Shown here piece after piece: positions 1-7,101 of a DNA stretch of 15,990 bases. The position numbers were made by a program, and so were the translations under genes. The stretch comes from an uncultured Bacilli bacterium (GTDB taxonomy: Bacteria; Bacillota_I; Bacilli_A; RF39; UBA660): the NCBI GenBank assembly GCA_944358685.1, contig CALVRQ010000040.1, positions 1 to 15,990 of the forward strand, in the 5' to 3' direction. Numbering within the stretch: the first letter of the stretch is position 1; each line of letters begins with the position of its first letter. Below the pieces are notes generated by a model that worked only from the letters and a program-made list of their open reading frames with translations, ran no database searches and was not told the DNA's origin.

Positions 1-212
1 GTCAAGTAAATGGAGTCAAAAAGATGATTGAAGAAGATTCTTATTGTAATGACATCTTAATTCAATTATCTGCTATTAAAAACTCTGTTCAAAGTTTGTC
101 AAACGAACTTTTAGACTCTCATTTGCGCACATGCATCACCAAAGGCTTACAAAAGGGAAGTTTAGATGCCGTTGATGAAGTAGTAAATCTGTTCAAAAAA
201 TTTAATAATTAG
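1..212 (+). CDS. csoR: Copper-sensing repressor CsoR, 3' part (5' end outside window)
   Basis: The reading frame is already open at base 3 (codons Q-V-N-G-V-K-K precede the first ATG at 24), which matches the conserved GQV.GV..M of the CsoR/FrmR (DUF156) family, so the gene starts upstream of the window. Counting from the ATG at 24, the visible part carries Cys8, His33 and Cys37. The spacing (25, then 4) is exactly that of the Cu(I) ligands C36/H61/C65 of Mycobacterium CsoR, so copper rather than formaldehyde sensing is likely. CsoR proteins are all-helical DNA-binding repressors that let go of the operator when Cu(I) binds. The gene is followed after 13 bases by copZ and then copA, the usual target operon. 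The operator would lie upstream and is not visible. Confidence 0.93.
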   Translation, partial: QVNGVKKMIEEDSYCNDILIQLSAIKNSVQSLSNELLDSHLRTCITKGLQKGSLDAVDEVVNLFKKFNN

Positions 213-225
213 AAAGGAAATGTAT

Positions 226-432
226 ATGAAAGAAATAGAATTAAAAGTAGAAGGAATGACTTGTGAAGGGTGTGAGAGACGTATTCAAAATGTTTTAATG
301 GAAATTGATGGTGTCAAAAACGCTAAAGCCAGTCACACGGACAAAAACGTTAAAATTACATTAAATAAAGATATCGACATAATCATTTTAAAAGAAGCCA
401 TCGAAGATTTAGACTTTAAAGTAGTAGAGTAG
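226..432 (+). CDS. copZ: Copper chaperone CopZ (HMA domain)
   Basis: A 68-residue protein made of one heavy-metal-associated ferredoxin-like domain. The Cu(I)-binding loop GMTCEGC (M-T-C-x-x-C) sits at about residues 10-16. It is expected to carry Cu(I) in the cytosol and hand it to CopA or to CsoR. I chose the ATG at 226 rather than 220: the AAAGGA ribosome site at 213-218 is 7 bases from 226 and only 1 base from 220. The gene starts 13 bases after csoR and its stop overlaps the ribosome site of copA, so the three are translated from one message. The length is normal for CopZ. Confidence 0.93.
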   Translation: MKEIELKVEGMTCEGCERRIQNVLMEIDGVKNAKASHTDKNVKITLNKDIDIIILKEAIEDLDFKVVE

Positions 433-440
433 GTGAAATT

Positions 441-2645
441 GTGAAAAGAATAATTTTATCTATCGATGGCATGACTTGCTCAGCTTGTTCAAATGGTCTA
501 GAAAAATATCTAAACAAACAAAACGGCATATATAATGCCTCAGTTAATTTAGTCATGGCTAGTGCCACCATTGATTATGACGAAAAAATATTAGATATTC
601 CAAAACTAGAAATATTTGTCAAAAAAGCTGGTTTCAAAAGCTTAGGTGAATTTAAAGAAATAAAATTTGAAACTAAAAATAAAAATGAAAAAACAAAACT
701 AATCATCTTTACTATTCTAGCCATCATCTTAATGTATATCTCAATGGGCCACATGTTAAACTTGCCATCCATTCCTTATTTAGATCCGCATAAACACATA
801 TACCCATATATGATTACTTTACTTTTATTAACTATAGCCTTCTTAATCTATGGATTTGATATTATCAAAAACGGTTATAAAAACTTAATTCACAAAACTC
901 CTAATATGGATACCTTAGTTGGAATTGGTGTTATAACCAGTTTCTTATATAGTCTTTATAATATGTATCTAGTCTGCAAAGGTAATCATGATGCCGTAAT
1001 GAATTTATATTTTGAATCATCGGCCATTGTTATTTACTTTATAAAATTAGGAAGATTCATAGATGGAATAAGTAAAGATAAAACCAAAGAAGCCATTCAA
1101 AAGTTGGTAACCATAACTCCAACTAAAGCCATAATAAAGAAAAATGACGAATATAAAGAAGTAACTTTAGATGAAATCAAGAAAGGTGATATCGTCATTT
1201 GTAAAGCTGGTGAAAAAATAGCTGTCGATGGCGAAATAATCTATGGTAAAGCTCATTTTGATGACTCATTTATAACCGGTGAAAGTAAACCCGTCAATAA
1301 AACTGTCGGCGCTAAAGTTCTAGCGGGTAGTCTAAACTATGATGGATACATCGAATATAAAGCTGAAAAGATTGGTAAAGATTCAACTATATCCGAAATT
1401 GTTAGATTAGTTATCGAAGCGAGTAATACTAAAGCTCCTATTTCTAAAATAGCCGATAAAGTATCTGGCATCTTTGTTCCAATTGTCATATTAATAGCCT
1501 TCATCACGTTAACATTATATTTAATTATTACAAAAGATTTAAGTGAGTCATTAACAACATTTGTTACCATTTTAGTTATTGCGTGTCCTTGCAGCCTAGG
1601 TTTAGCAACACCACTAGCTATCGTTGTGAGTAGTGGACTATGTGCTAAAGAAGGTATCTTGATTAAGAAAAGTGAAATATTAGAAAATGTTCAAAAAGTT
1701 GATACTATCATCTTTGATAAAACTGGAACTTTAACCTATGGTAAATTAAAGATTTCTAAAGTTATGAACTATAGTAATTTAGACGATAAAAAATTATTGC
1801 AATTAGTCAGTAGCCTTGAAGCTAAGTCAAGCCATCCAATCAGTAAAGCTTTTGAAAATTATATGTCTGAAAATAACGTAAAACCATTAGAAGTATCAGA
1901 TTTTGAAAACATTTCAGGCTTTGGTATTAAAGGCAAAGTAGAAACTGAAGAAATAATGCTTGGAAACTCTAAATTATTAAATAAATATAATATTGAAAAC
2001 ACTCACACCGATGATGAAAACGCACTAACATCAAATGGTAATTCAATAATATATGTCATAAAAAATAATGAAATTATTGCTTTAATCGGAGTTGATGATA
2101 TCATTAGAGAAAATGTCAAAAATGTAATTAAAAAATTACAAAGTCAAGATATTACTACCGTTATGCTTACAGGTGATAATGCAAAAACAGCTAGTAAGAT
2201 TGCCAAAGAATTAGGCATAACCATAGTTTATAGTAATGTTGTTCCATCTGAAAAAGCTAAGGTTATTAAAAAGTTGAAAAGTGAAAACAAATACATCATG
2301 ATGTGTGGAGACGGTATCAACGATTCTCCAGCTCTATCATTAAGCGATATCGGCGTCAGTATTCATGGAGCCACTGACATTGCAATTGATTCGTCGGACG
2401 TCCTTTTAACACAAAATAATTTAAACAGTATTTTAAAACTAATCAACATTAGTAAAAAAACATTTAAAATCATTAAACAAAATCTTTTCTGGGCCTTTTT
2501 CTATAACCTTATTATGATTCCCATCGCCATAGGAGTGTTAAAACCTATTGGTATTACAGTTACTCCAATGATTGCTAGCTTAGCCATGGTCTTTAGTAGC
2601 ATTACTGTTATTTTAAATACTTTAAGATTAAAAAAGTTAAACTAA
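441..2645 (+). CDS. copA: Copper-exporting P1B-type ATPase CopA
   Basis: A 734-residue P1B-1 ATPase that pumps Cu(I) out of the cytoplasm across the membrane. It starts with GTG; AGGTGA (431-436) is the ribosome site and overlaps the copZ stop. Domains in order are one N-terminal HMA domain (GMTCSAC, residues 10-16), a transmembrane block from about 83, the actuator loop with TGES (279-282), the intramembrane metal site CPC (382-384), the phosphorylation motif DKTGT (Asp426), the nucleotide-binding HP motif (465-466, in SSHP), the hinge GDGIND (623-628), and a final pair of membrane helices near the C terminus. All catalytic motifs are intact. One HMA domain is typical of Bacillota CopA proteins that have a separate CopZ. 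CPC with a His-Pro motif argues for Cu(I)/Ag(I) rather than Zn/Cd. Confidence 0.97.
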   Translation: MKRIILSIDGMTCSACSNGLEKYLNKQNGIYNASVNLVMASATIDYDEKILDIPKLEIFVKKAGFKSLGEFKEIKFETKNKNEKTKLIIFTILAIILMYISMGHMLNLPSIPYLDPHKHIYPYMITLLLLTIAFLIYGFDIIKNGYKNLIHKTPNMDTLVGIGVITSFLYSLYNMYLVCKGNHDAVMNLYFESSAIVIYFIKLGRFIDGISKDKTKEAIQKLVTITPTKAIIKKNDEYKEVTLDEIKKGDIVICKAGEKIAVDGEIIYGKAHFDDSFITGESKPVNKTVGAKVLAGSLNYDGYIEYKAEKIGKDSTISEIVRLVIEASNTKAPISKIADKVSGIFVPIVILIAFITLTLYLIITKDLSESLTTFVTILVIACPCSLGLATPLAIVVSSGLCAKEGILIKKSEILENVQKVDTIIFDKTGTLTYGKLKISKVMNYSNLDDKKLLQLVSSLEAKSSHPISKAFENYMSENNVKPLEVSDFENISGFGIKGKVETEEIMLGNSKLLNKYNIENTHTDDENALTSNGNSIIYVIKNNEIIALIGVDDIIRENVKNVIKKLQSQDITTVMLTGDNAKTASKIAKELGITIVYSNVVPSEKAKVIKKLKSENKYIMMCGDGINDSPALSLSDIGVSIHGATDIAIDSSDVLLTQNNLNSILKLINISKKTFKIIKQNLFWAFFYNLIMIPIAIGVLKPIGITVTPMIASLAMVFSSITVILNTLRLKKLN

Positions 2646-2647
2646 AT

Positions 2648-2688
2648 AATCAAAAACCGCCACAAAATATTCATGGTGGTTTTTGATT
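2648..2688 (+). terminator. Terminator of the csoR-copZ-copA operon
   Basis: A 15-bp stem (2648-2662 with 2674-2688) contains one G-U wobble, has an 11-base loop and ends in a TTTTT-rich arm. It starts two bases after the copA stop. The mirrored A-rich 5' arm means it could also work in reverse. The rest of the gap to 2772 shows no gene; a lone TATACT-like hexamer near 2755 has no recognisable -35. Confidence 0.8.
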
Positions 2689-2772
2689 GATATAAAAACA
2701 ATAAAAATGTGTCAACATTTGTCGTAATATCACTCATCAAAGCCGAAATATGATATACTTGATATAGAAAAA

Positions 2773-2791
2773 AAGATAGCCAAGCTATCTT
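2773..2791 (-). terminator. Terminator of spoVS
   Basis: Read on the minus strand, an 8-bp stem (AAGATAGC/GCTATCTT, 3-base loop) is followed by a run of seven T. Its first arm overlaps the last codons and stop of spoVS. Confidence 0.8.
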
Positions 2792-3045
2792 GATTCAACA
2801 ATAAGTTTAATTGCAGTTCGCTCCTCACCGTCGATAATAATATCGGTAAAAGCAGGTATGCATATTAAATTTTTCCCGCTAGGAGCAACAAAGCCTCTTG
2901 CAATTGCGACTGCCTTAATAGCTTGATTCAAAGCTCCAGCTCCAATTGCTTGAATTTCAACAGTTCCTTTCTCGCGAAAAACATTAGCTAAAGCTCCAGC
3001 CACTGAATTAGGATTGCTTTTAGCGCGTACTTTAAGTGTTTCCAT
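2785..3045 (-). CDS. spoVS: Stage V sporulation protein S (SpoVS)
   Basis: An 86-residue protein with the full-length SpoVS pattern: METLKV at the start, then GALANVFRE, IGAGALNQAIKA, AIARGFVAP and a C-terminal strand with T-A-I-K-L. SpoVS is a small Alba-like, probably nucleic-acid-binding protein. In Bacillus it is needed for spore coat and cortex steps, but it also occurs in many non-sporulating bacteria, so it does not prove sporulation here. The start has an excellent ribosome site, AAGGAGG (3054-3060 on the plus strand), 8 bases from the ATG. It is monocistronic, divergent from the next gene, and has its own terminator. No other sporulation gene is visible in the window. Confidence 0.95.
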   Translation of the reverse strand: METLKVRAKSNPNSVAGALANVFREKGTVEIQAIGAGALNQAIKAVAIARGFVAPSGKNLICIPAFTDIIIDGEERTAIKLIVESR

Positions 3046-3121
3046 GTTTATTTCCTCCTTTATATTAAAACTATATGATGTTAAATATAAAATATTCCAA
3101 CAAACAAAGGATAGTGATAAA

Positions 3122-3787
3122 GTGAATTATAATAACGGACAAATTCTCGATATCAACACCATCGAAAATAAAGGAAAAGCCTTTCACGACTTTGCTGAAG
3201 GTTCATCAACTTTAGAAAAATTATTGAATCTTCTATATGAAAATCACATTGAAACTATTGCTTGTTGTCGTGGCCATAATAAAGATAAAGATGCCTACAT
3301 CAAATTTAAAGTAGAACCCCATACATTGCCATTTTTTCAAACATTATTAAACCAAATTTTAAACATAAATGGTAGTGAATTTAATATTCAAAATATGAGT
3401 CAAATCATCACTGCTGATATTCGCGTCCCAGCCATAAACGCTGATTATACATTTCAAAGTATATGTGACCTGATGACAAACATCTATACACAAAGACCAC
3501 AATCAGAAAATTCATGGATTAATAATGCCTATAAATTATCTAAAATTGCTTTAGAAAACAACTTTTATATAGAAACAATATTTACTCAAAAACTAAAAAA
3601 TAAAAACATATGTGAAACCTTAATCTTTCAAAATGAAGACCCTTATGATTTAAAAAATATGGATATAAATTCTATTCTTAAAAGCAATCAAACAATAGAA
3701 TTTGCTAAATATTATTGTTCAAACGAAGATTTAAAATTGTTATATCTCAAATTAAATGAATTTTATAACAAAACCAAAAGAAGATAA
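3122..3787 (+). CDS. Conserved protein of unknown function, paralogue 1
   Basis: I do not recognise this 221-residue protein. The frame is open upstream to 3014, but that stretch overlaps spoVS on the other strand. The GTG at 3122, with AAAGG at 3106-3110, is the credible start. It is a clear tandem paralogue of the gene at 3802: both share an N-terminal block FHD-F/M-AE-x-S-x-x-LE-x-LL, then Y-x-N-x-I, a basic R/K-GH-x-K motif, AYI, and a further SEFNI block about 85-90 residues in. The C-terminal halves are looser but both end with a short helical segment of the type LK/R-x-x-Y-x-x-L. No signal peptide, membrane helix or metal-binding motif is seen. It lies 14 bases upstream of its paralogue, in a run that ends in sufU, so a link with Fe-S assembly or redox control is possible but is only context. 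Confidence 0.8.
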   Translation: MNYNNGQILDINTIENKGKAFHDFAEGSSTLEKLLNLLYENHIETIACCRGHNKDKDAYIKFKVEPHTLPFFQTLLNQILNINGSEFNIQNMSQIITADIRVPAINADYTFQSICDLMTNIYTQRPQSENSWINNAYKLSKIALENNFYIETIFTQKLKNKNICETLIFQNEDPYDLKNMDINSILKSNQTIEFAKYYCSNEDLKLLYLKLNEFYNKTKRR

Positions 3788-3801
3788 AAGGAGACTTATT
3801 T

Positions 3802-4494
3802 ATGATTAAAAATATAAATATTCAAGATTCAAACGAAAGATCAATCTACTTTCACGATATGGCCGAAGATTCACGCTCACTGGAATTGTTATTGCATACG
3901 TGCTATAATAATGGAATCACACCAACCTTAGCTAGCAAAGGTCATGGAAAAAATAAAGTTGCTTATATAATTTTAACTTTAGACCATGCCCACCTAAATA
4001 CCATAGGTAGGTTAATCGACCTCACTTTAGAAATTCCAAATAGTGAATTTAATATAAGATCTCACCACGGAAAAATATATGCCGAATTATCATGTGAAAG
4101 TAAAGATGATGACCAACTATTTACCAGAATAAAAGAAATTGTTGAAGAAACAAAAATTGAAAGACAAACCCATAACCTAACACTCATGAACACAATCTAT
4201 AATATTGCTAAAATTATAAGCAGCATCATCGAAGCAGATATTTTATTTGCCACCAATGAGACATTATATAGTCAAGGTAAGTGTGGTATATCAATTTATA
4301 AAGATAAACAAATAAACAAACTAAACACAAAAAAATCTGATAACATTGAAGATGTCATAAAAACTCTAAAAGAAAAAGCAACACTAAACCTTCCAACCAT
4401 ATTCTTTTGCTCATTTGAACAGCTAAGAAACTTTTACTTTGAATTAGATGAAACAGTTTACGGAGAAAATGAAGGTGATATAAATGGACAATAA
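3802..4494 (+). CDS. Conserved protein of unknown function, paralogue 2
   Basis: A 230-residue protein, homologous along its N-terminal 100 residues to the gene just upstream (FHDMAEDS, K-GHGKNK, AYI, SEFNI). It starts at ATG 3802 with ribosome site AAGGAG at 3788-3793. The central section (about residues 90-150) is charged and helical, and the C-terminal part contains a Phe/Tyr-rich helix. No catalytic motif is recognised and it has no signal peptide or membrane helix. Its last codons overlap the start of sufU by 11 bases, which implies translational coupling and makes shared expression with sufU close to certain. The pair looks like an old gene duplication kept together. Function unknown. 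Confidence 0.85.
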   Translation: MIKNINIQDSNERSIYFHDMAEDSRSLELLLHTCYNNGITPTLASKGHGKNKVAYIILTLDHAHLNTIGRLIDLTLEIPNSEFNIRSHHGKIYAELSCESKDDDQLFTRIKEIVEETKIERQTHNLTLMNTIYNIAKIISSIIEADILFATNETLYSQGKCGISIYKDKQINKLNTKKSDNIEDVIKTLKEKATLNLPTIFFCSFEQLRNFYFELDETVYGENEGDINGQ

Positions 4495-4930
4495 TATAAA
4501 AAGGGAAATAATTCTAGAAAACTATCAAAATCCAAAAAACAAAGGACTATTAAATAATGATTCATATTTAAAAACAAACATGAATAATGAAAGTTGTATA
4601 GATGAGCTAAACTTAGAAGTCAAAATTGAAAATGACATCATTAAAGATATTAGATTTGATGGTGAAGCCTGTGCCATATGCATTTCATCTGCGTCTATCA
4701 TGACTACGGTCTTAATCGGTAAGACTAAGGAACAAGCCGAAAATATTCTTCAAAACTTTTTAAACATGCTTGATGAAAAACCATATGACAAAGAAATTTT
4801 AGAAGAAGCCATTGTATATGATGACATATATAAAAATCCAAATCGCAAAAAATGTGCATTGTTATCATGGTGGGGCATTGAAAAAATATTAAATAAATTA
4901 AAAGATAATGAAAAGCTAAATGAAAAATAG
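4484..4930 (+). CDS. sufU: Fe-S cluster / sulfur-transfer scaffold SufU
   Basis: A 148-residue member of the SufU/IscU fold. The zinc and active-site ligands of SufU are all present: Cys38-x-Asp40 (NESCID), Cys63 (in GEAC, normally GEGC) and Cys124 (NRKKC, with Arg121). The N-terminal ENYQNPKNKG matches the family signature. In Bacillota, SufU binds zinc and receives persulfide sulfur from the cysteine desulfurase SufS before assembly on SufBCD. The usual neighbours sufC, sufD and sufS are absent: two unknown paralogues lie upstream, and sufB is separated by a gap of about 340 bases holding regulatory DNA. The start overlaps the upstream gene by 11 bases; GAAGGTGAT just upstream serves as ribosome site. 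The last residues (after about 138) are a charged tail. Confidence 0.93.
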   Translation: MDNNIKREIILENYQNPKNKGLLNNDSYLKTNMNNESCIDELNLEVKIENDIIKDIRFDGEACAICISSASIMTTVLIGKTKEQAENILQNFLNMLDEKPYDKEILEEAIVYDDIYKNPNRKKCALLSWWGIEKILNKLKDNEKLNEK

Positions 4931-4942
4931 CTTTTTATTTTT

Positions 4943-5046
4943 ATATACTAAAAATTTGCTTTGTAAAAAACTTTTTACAAGAACAAATGTTTGCGATATA
5001 CTGAACATATCAAAGAAATGAGGTGAAAATATTAAGGGTTAATTTA
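4943..5046 (+). repeat. SOS promoter module, copy A (direct repeat with 12634-12755)
   Basis: About 100 bases that align with 12634-12755. Shared pieces are ATATACTA..AATTTGCT upstream, the whole promoter with its LexA box, ATCAAAGA.ATGAGGT as a ribosome-site-like stretch, and then codons reading V-K-I-L-R-V-N (copy B: I-K-I-L-K-V-N). Similarity extends beyond the promoter on both sides, so this is common descent rather than convergence on a binding site. Here the open frame starting at GTG 5023 stops after 11 codons. Confidence 0.75.
4974..5002 (+). promoter_or_regulatory. LexA-controlled (SOS) promoter, copy A
   Basis: The -35 TTTACA (4974-4979), a 17-base spacer and the -10 TATACT (4997-5002) make a good sigma-A promoter. 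The spacer contains AGAACAAATGTTTG (4980-4993), which fits the Bacillus LexA/DinR box (CGAAC-RNRY-GTTYG) except for its first base. Placement between -35 and -10 predicts repression until DNA damage. No intact gene follows directly; a transcript would run into the structured RNA at 5092-5228. Confidence 0.75.
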
Positions 5047-5091
5047 AACAAACATTAAGAATGAATAGTTAATCTATTATATAATGAAAAA

Positions 5092-5236
5092 TAAAACAAA
5101 TGCTAAATTTTGACAAAATAAAAAAGTAGGGTAGCGACTATCCGATATTGGTCTATGGAGGGACCTAAGGTTCCTGTGAAGTAGAAAGAGCTTACCGTGA
5201 GGTAAGCTAAGTCAAAATTTATTTTGACTTTTGTTC
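5092..5236 (+). ncRNA. Structured leader RNA with alternative terminator, riboswitch-like, upstream of sufB
   Basis: Three hairpins sit inside a closing stem. P1 is 5104-5114 paired with 5211-5221 (11 bp, perfect). P2 is 5129-5134/5138-5143 (loop CGA). P3 is 5160-5165/5169-5174 (loop TAA). P4 is 5189-5196/5201-5208 (8 bp, loop GTGA). P2 and P3 each need a G-U wobble that would be an A-C mismatch on the other strand, so the plus strand is the RNA. GGTC (5150-5153) can alternatively pair with GACC (5162-5165). The 3' strand of P1 (GTCAAAA) is also the 5' arm of a terminator, so P1 and the terminator exclude each other, as in riboswitches. A TATAAT at 5080-5085 (poor -35) could start it, as could the SOS promoter. 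I match it to no riboswitch class I know. Confidence 0.6.
5211..5236 (+). terminator. Terminator competing with stem P1
   Basis: GTCAAAA (5211-5217), loop TTTA, TTTTGAC (5222-5228), then TTTTGTTC. The stem is short and AT-rich with a modest T run. The left arm is shared with the closing stem of the leader RNA. Confidence 0.6.
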
Positions 5237-5253
5237 TCGAAATTTAGTATAAT
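5224..5253 (+). promoter_or_regulatory. Promoter directly upstream of sufB
   Basis: TTGACT (5224-5229), an 18-base spacer and TATAAT (5248-5253). The -35 overlaps the 3' arm of the terminator. Transcription would begin near 5260, right at the ribosome site, giving a leader of only about 11 bases. Confidence 0.55.
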
Positions 5254-5270
5254 ATTATTAGGTGATTACA

Positions 5271-6584
5271 GTGAGTAAAGAACTTGGATTAGATGAAGAT
5301 AAAATAAAAGAAATATCTAAATTAAAACAAGAGCCAAAATGGATGACCGATTTTCGGTTAAAAGCCTATAAAGCCTTTAAAGAAATACCTAATCCAAACT
5401 TTGGACCAGAATTAAAAATAGATTTTGATAAAATAAATTATTATAAAAAAGTAACAGATAAAGTTGAAACAAATTGGGATAATGTTGCGTGTCCAATCAA
5501 AGAAACCTTTGATGAAGTAGGGCTAATTGATGCCGAAAAAAAATACTTAAACGGTGTTGGAGCGCAATATGAAAGTGAAGTCGTCTATCATAGTATGATT
5601 AAAGAACTAGAGGAAAAGGGTGTTATCTTCTGTAGTACTGATGATGCTCTAAAAAATCATCAAGACATATTTAAAAAATACTTTAATCATCTAGTAAAAT
5701 ATGACGAAAATAAATATACTGCCTTAAACGGAGCTGTTTGGAGTGGGGGAACATTTATATATGTTCCAAAAGGTGTCACCATTGAGAGACCACTTCAAAG
5801 TTACTTCAGATTAAATACAAAAAATATGGGACAATTTGAAAGAACACTAATCATTGTTGATGATGATAGCCATATTCATTATATGGAAGGTTGTACAGCC
5901 GTTTATCATACGTCGAGTTCTCTGCACGCCGCTGTAGTCGAAATATATGTTGGAAAAAACGCTAGTTGTAGATATACAACTATTCAAAATTGGGCAAATA
6001 ACATCTACAATCTAGTTACAAAAAGAGCTATCATTGAAGAAAACGGAACCATGGAATGGATAGATGGCAATATCGGTTCTAAAACCAATATGAAATATCC
6101 ATCTTGTATATTAAAAGGTAAAGGTGCTAATGGAAACTGTATCTCTATAGCCGTTGCTTCTAAAGACCAAATTCAAGATGCTGGTGCCAAAATGATTCAT
6201 CTTGCCCCAAATACTACCAGTAACATCATCAGTAAATCAATAGCCGCAAACGGTGGCATAAGTAACTATCGTGGAACTGTTAAAATAGCAAAAAAAGCCA
6301 CTAACTCCAAAAGTACAATTAAATGTGATACAATAATATTAGACAATAAATCCAAAAGTGATACAATACCAAAAAACATCGTCGAAAACCATTCATCTTA
6401 CCTTGAACATGAAGCTACAGTATCTAAATTAGATGAAGAAAAACTGTTCTATTTAATGAGTAGGGGTCTAGATGAAGAAAAAGCAAAAGAACTTTTAATC
6501 ATTGGTTTTATTGATGAATTTAGAGAAAACTTACCAATGGAATATGCTGTTGAATTAAATGCATTATTAAAAAATTATTTTTAG
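5271..6584 (+). CDS. sufB: Fe-S cluster assembly protein SufB
   Basis: A 437-residue SufB, the scaffold subunit of the SufBC2D complex on which Fe-S clusters are built. The body has the right-handed beta-helix pattern of the family, with [30 protein letters not shown], a QNW repeat region and [10 protein letters not shown]. The residues equivalent to the E. coli cluster-assembly pair Cys405 and Glu434 are Cys352 (KCDT) and Glu381 (EHEA), with the same spacing of 29. I chose GTG 5271, 5 bases after AGGTGA (5260-5265); the in-frame GTG at 5262 lies inside that ribosome site. Length is slightly under the usual 465, from a shorter N terminus. sufC, sufD and sufS are not adjacent. The upstream RNA and promoter suggest its own control, separate from sufU. 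Confidence 0.95.
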   Translation: MSKELGLDEDKIKEISKLKQEPKWMTDFRLKAYKAFKEIPNPNFGPELKIDFDKINYYKKVTDKVETNWDNVACPIKETFDEVGLIDAEKKYLNGVGAQYESEVVYHSMIKELEEKGVIFCSTDDALKNHQDIFKKYFNHLVKYDENKYTALNGAVWSGGTFIYVPKGVTIERPLQSYFRLNTKNMGQFERTLIIVDDDSHIHYMEGCTAVYHTSSSLHAAVVEIYVGKNASCRYTTIQNWANNIYNLVTKRAIIEENGTMEWIDGNIGSKTNMKYPSCILKGKGANGNCISIAVASKDQIQDAGAKMIHLAPNTTSNIISKSIAANGGISNYRGTVKIAKKATNSKSTIKCDTIILDNKSKSDTIPKNIVENHSSYLEHEATVSKLDEEKLFYLMSRGLDEEKAKELLIIGFIDEFRENLPMEYAVELNALLKNYF

Positions 6585-6598
6585 TAGAAGGGGATAAT

Positions 6599-6937
6599 AT
6601 GAAAAATAAAATAATCGTTTTAATCTTATTAATTTTAATCATTGTTGTTGCTGCAATTGGCTTTTTCTATTTTAAAGACACAGAAAATCAAACTAATGAC
6701 TTAGAAAAAAAAGTAGCCACTGCTAGTAGTGATTACTTTGAAAAATATGTAAGCGCTAACGATAGCGCCAATAGTTATAAAGTAACGTTAAAAGATTTAG
6801 AAGAAGCTAATCAAAATGGCGAAGAATATGATTTAAAAGGGTTGGAAAAATGTGACAAAACTAAAACATTCGCTAATGTCACTATTGATTATCAAACCGG
6901 AAAAGCAAAAAAAACACAAGTTGAACTAAAATGTTAA
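6599..6937 (+). CDS. Small membrane-anchored extracytoplasmic protein
   Basis: A 112-residue protein I cannot name. Residues 5-24 are one strongly hydrophobic helix after MKNK, with no lipobox cysteine, so it is an uncleaved N-terminal anchor with the rest outside the membrane. The outer part has a helix (about 33-60), then a beta-rich end with two cysteines, Cys85 and the last residue Cys112, which could form a disulfide. A helix followed by a beta domain with paired cysteines is reminiscent of pilin-like proteins, but no prepilin cleavage site is seen, so I treat that as weak. It starts 14 bases after sufB with AGAAGGGG as ribosome site and ends in a terminator, making it the last gene of the sufB unit. 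Confidence 0.8.
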   Translation: MKNKIIVLILLILIIVVAAIGFFYFKDTENQTNDLEKKVATASSDYFEKYVSANDSANSYKVTLKDLEEANQNGEEYDLKGLEKCDKTKTFANVTIDYQTGKAKKTQVELKC

Positions 6938-6953
6938 AAAACTTGTGTTTTTC
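6911..6953 (+). terminator. Terminator after the sufB unit
   Basis: A 12-bp perfect stem (AAAACACAAGTT 6911-6922, AACTTGTGTTTT 6940-6951) followed by more T. The first arm lies inside the last codons of the preceding gene. Confidence 0.8.
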
Positions 6954-7050
6954 TATTTTGTAAACTTTTAACCTATCCAAAACCTGAATTTCTATAGACA
7001 AATTTCCAAAATTCGTACAAAAAGCTCCTCCAAATTCGGATTTTAGGCTT

Positions 7051-7079
7051 TTGATAAAAAAACAAATAACGTGTATAGT
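7051..7079 (+). promoter_or_regulatory. Promoter of ssb
   Basis: TTGATA (7051-7056), a 17-base spacer and TATAGT (7074-7079), 22 bases before the ssb start codon. The segment 6954-7050 upstream holds no gene that I can see. Confidence 0.7.
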
Positions 7080-7101
7080 ACCAAATCGAAAGGAGGGAAC
7101 T

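Noticed and set aside
575..1570. Minus-strand frames inside copA, and similar ones inside ssb, pdp, the XRE genes and the methyltransferase
   Set aside because: They lie wholly or mostly within well-supported genes on the other strand or frame, lack ribosome sites and have no family features.
3014..3121. Upstream extension of the first unknown paralogue
   Set aside because: The frame is open but overlaps spoVS on the other strand, including its ribosome site; GTG 3122 with AAAGG before it is a better start and begins where similarity to the paralogue begins.
5023..5058. 11-codon frame (V-K-I-L-R-V-N-L-N-K-H) behind the first SOS promoter as a functional SOS peptide
   Set aside because: The second copy of the module has no start codon in the matching position and stops after eight codons, so both look like stubs of a longer gene rather than a conserved peptide.
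5092..5236. Assignment of the sufB leader RNA to T-box, TPP, SAM-I, cobalamin, FMN or SRP RNA
   Set aside because: The diagnostic conserved sequences of those classes (for example AGGGTGGNACCGCG or CTGAGA) are not present.
7051..7101. Longer N terminus for ssb
   Set aside because: The added residues overlap the -35 and -10 of the ssb promoter and are not part of the SSB fold; AAAGGAGGG points to ATG 7102.
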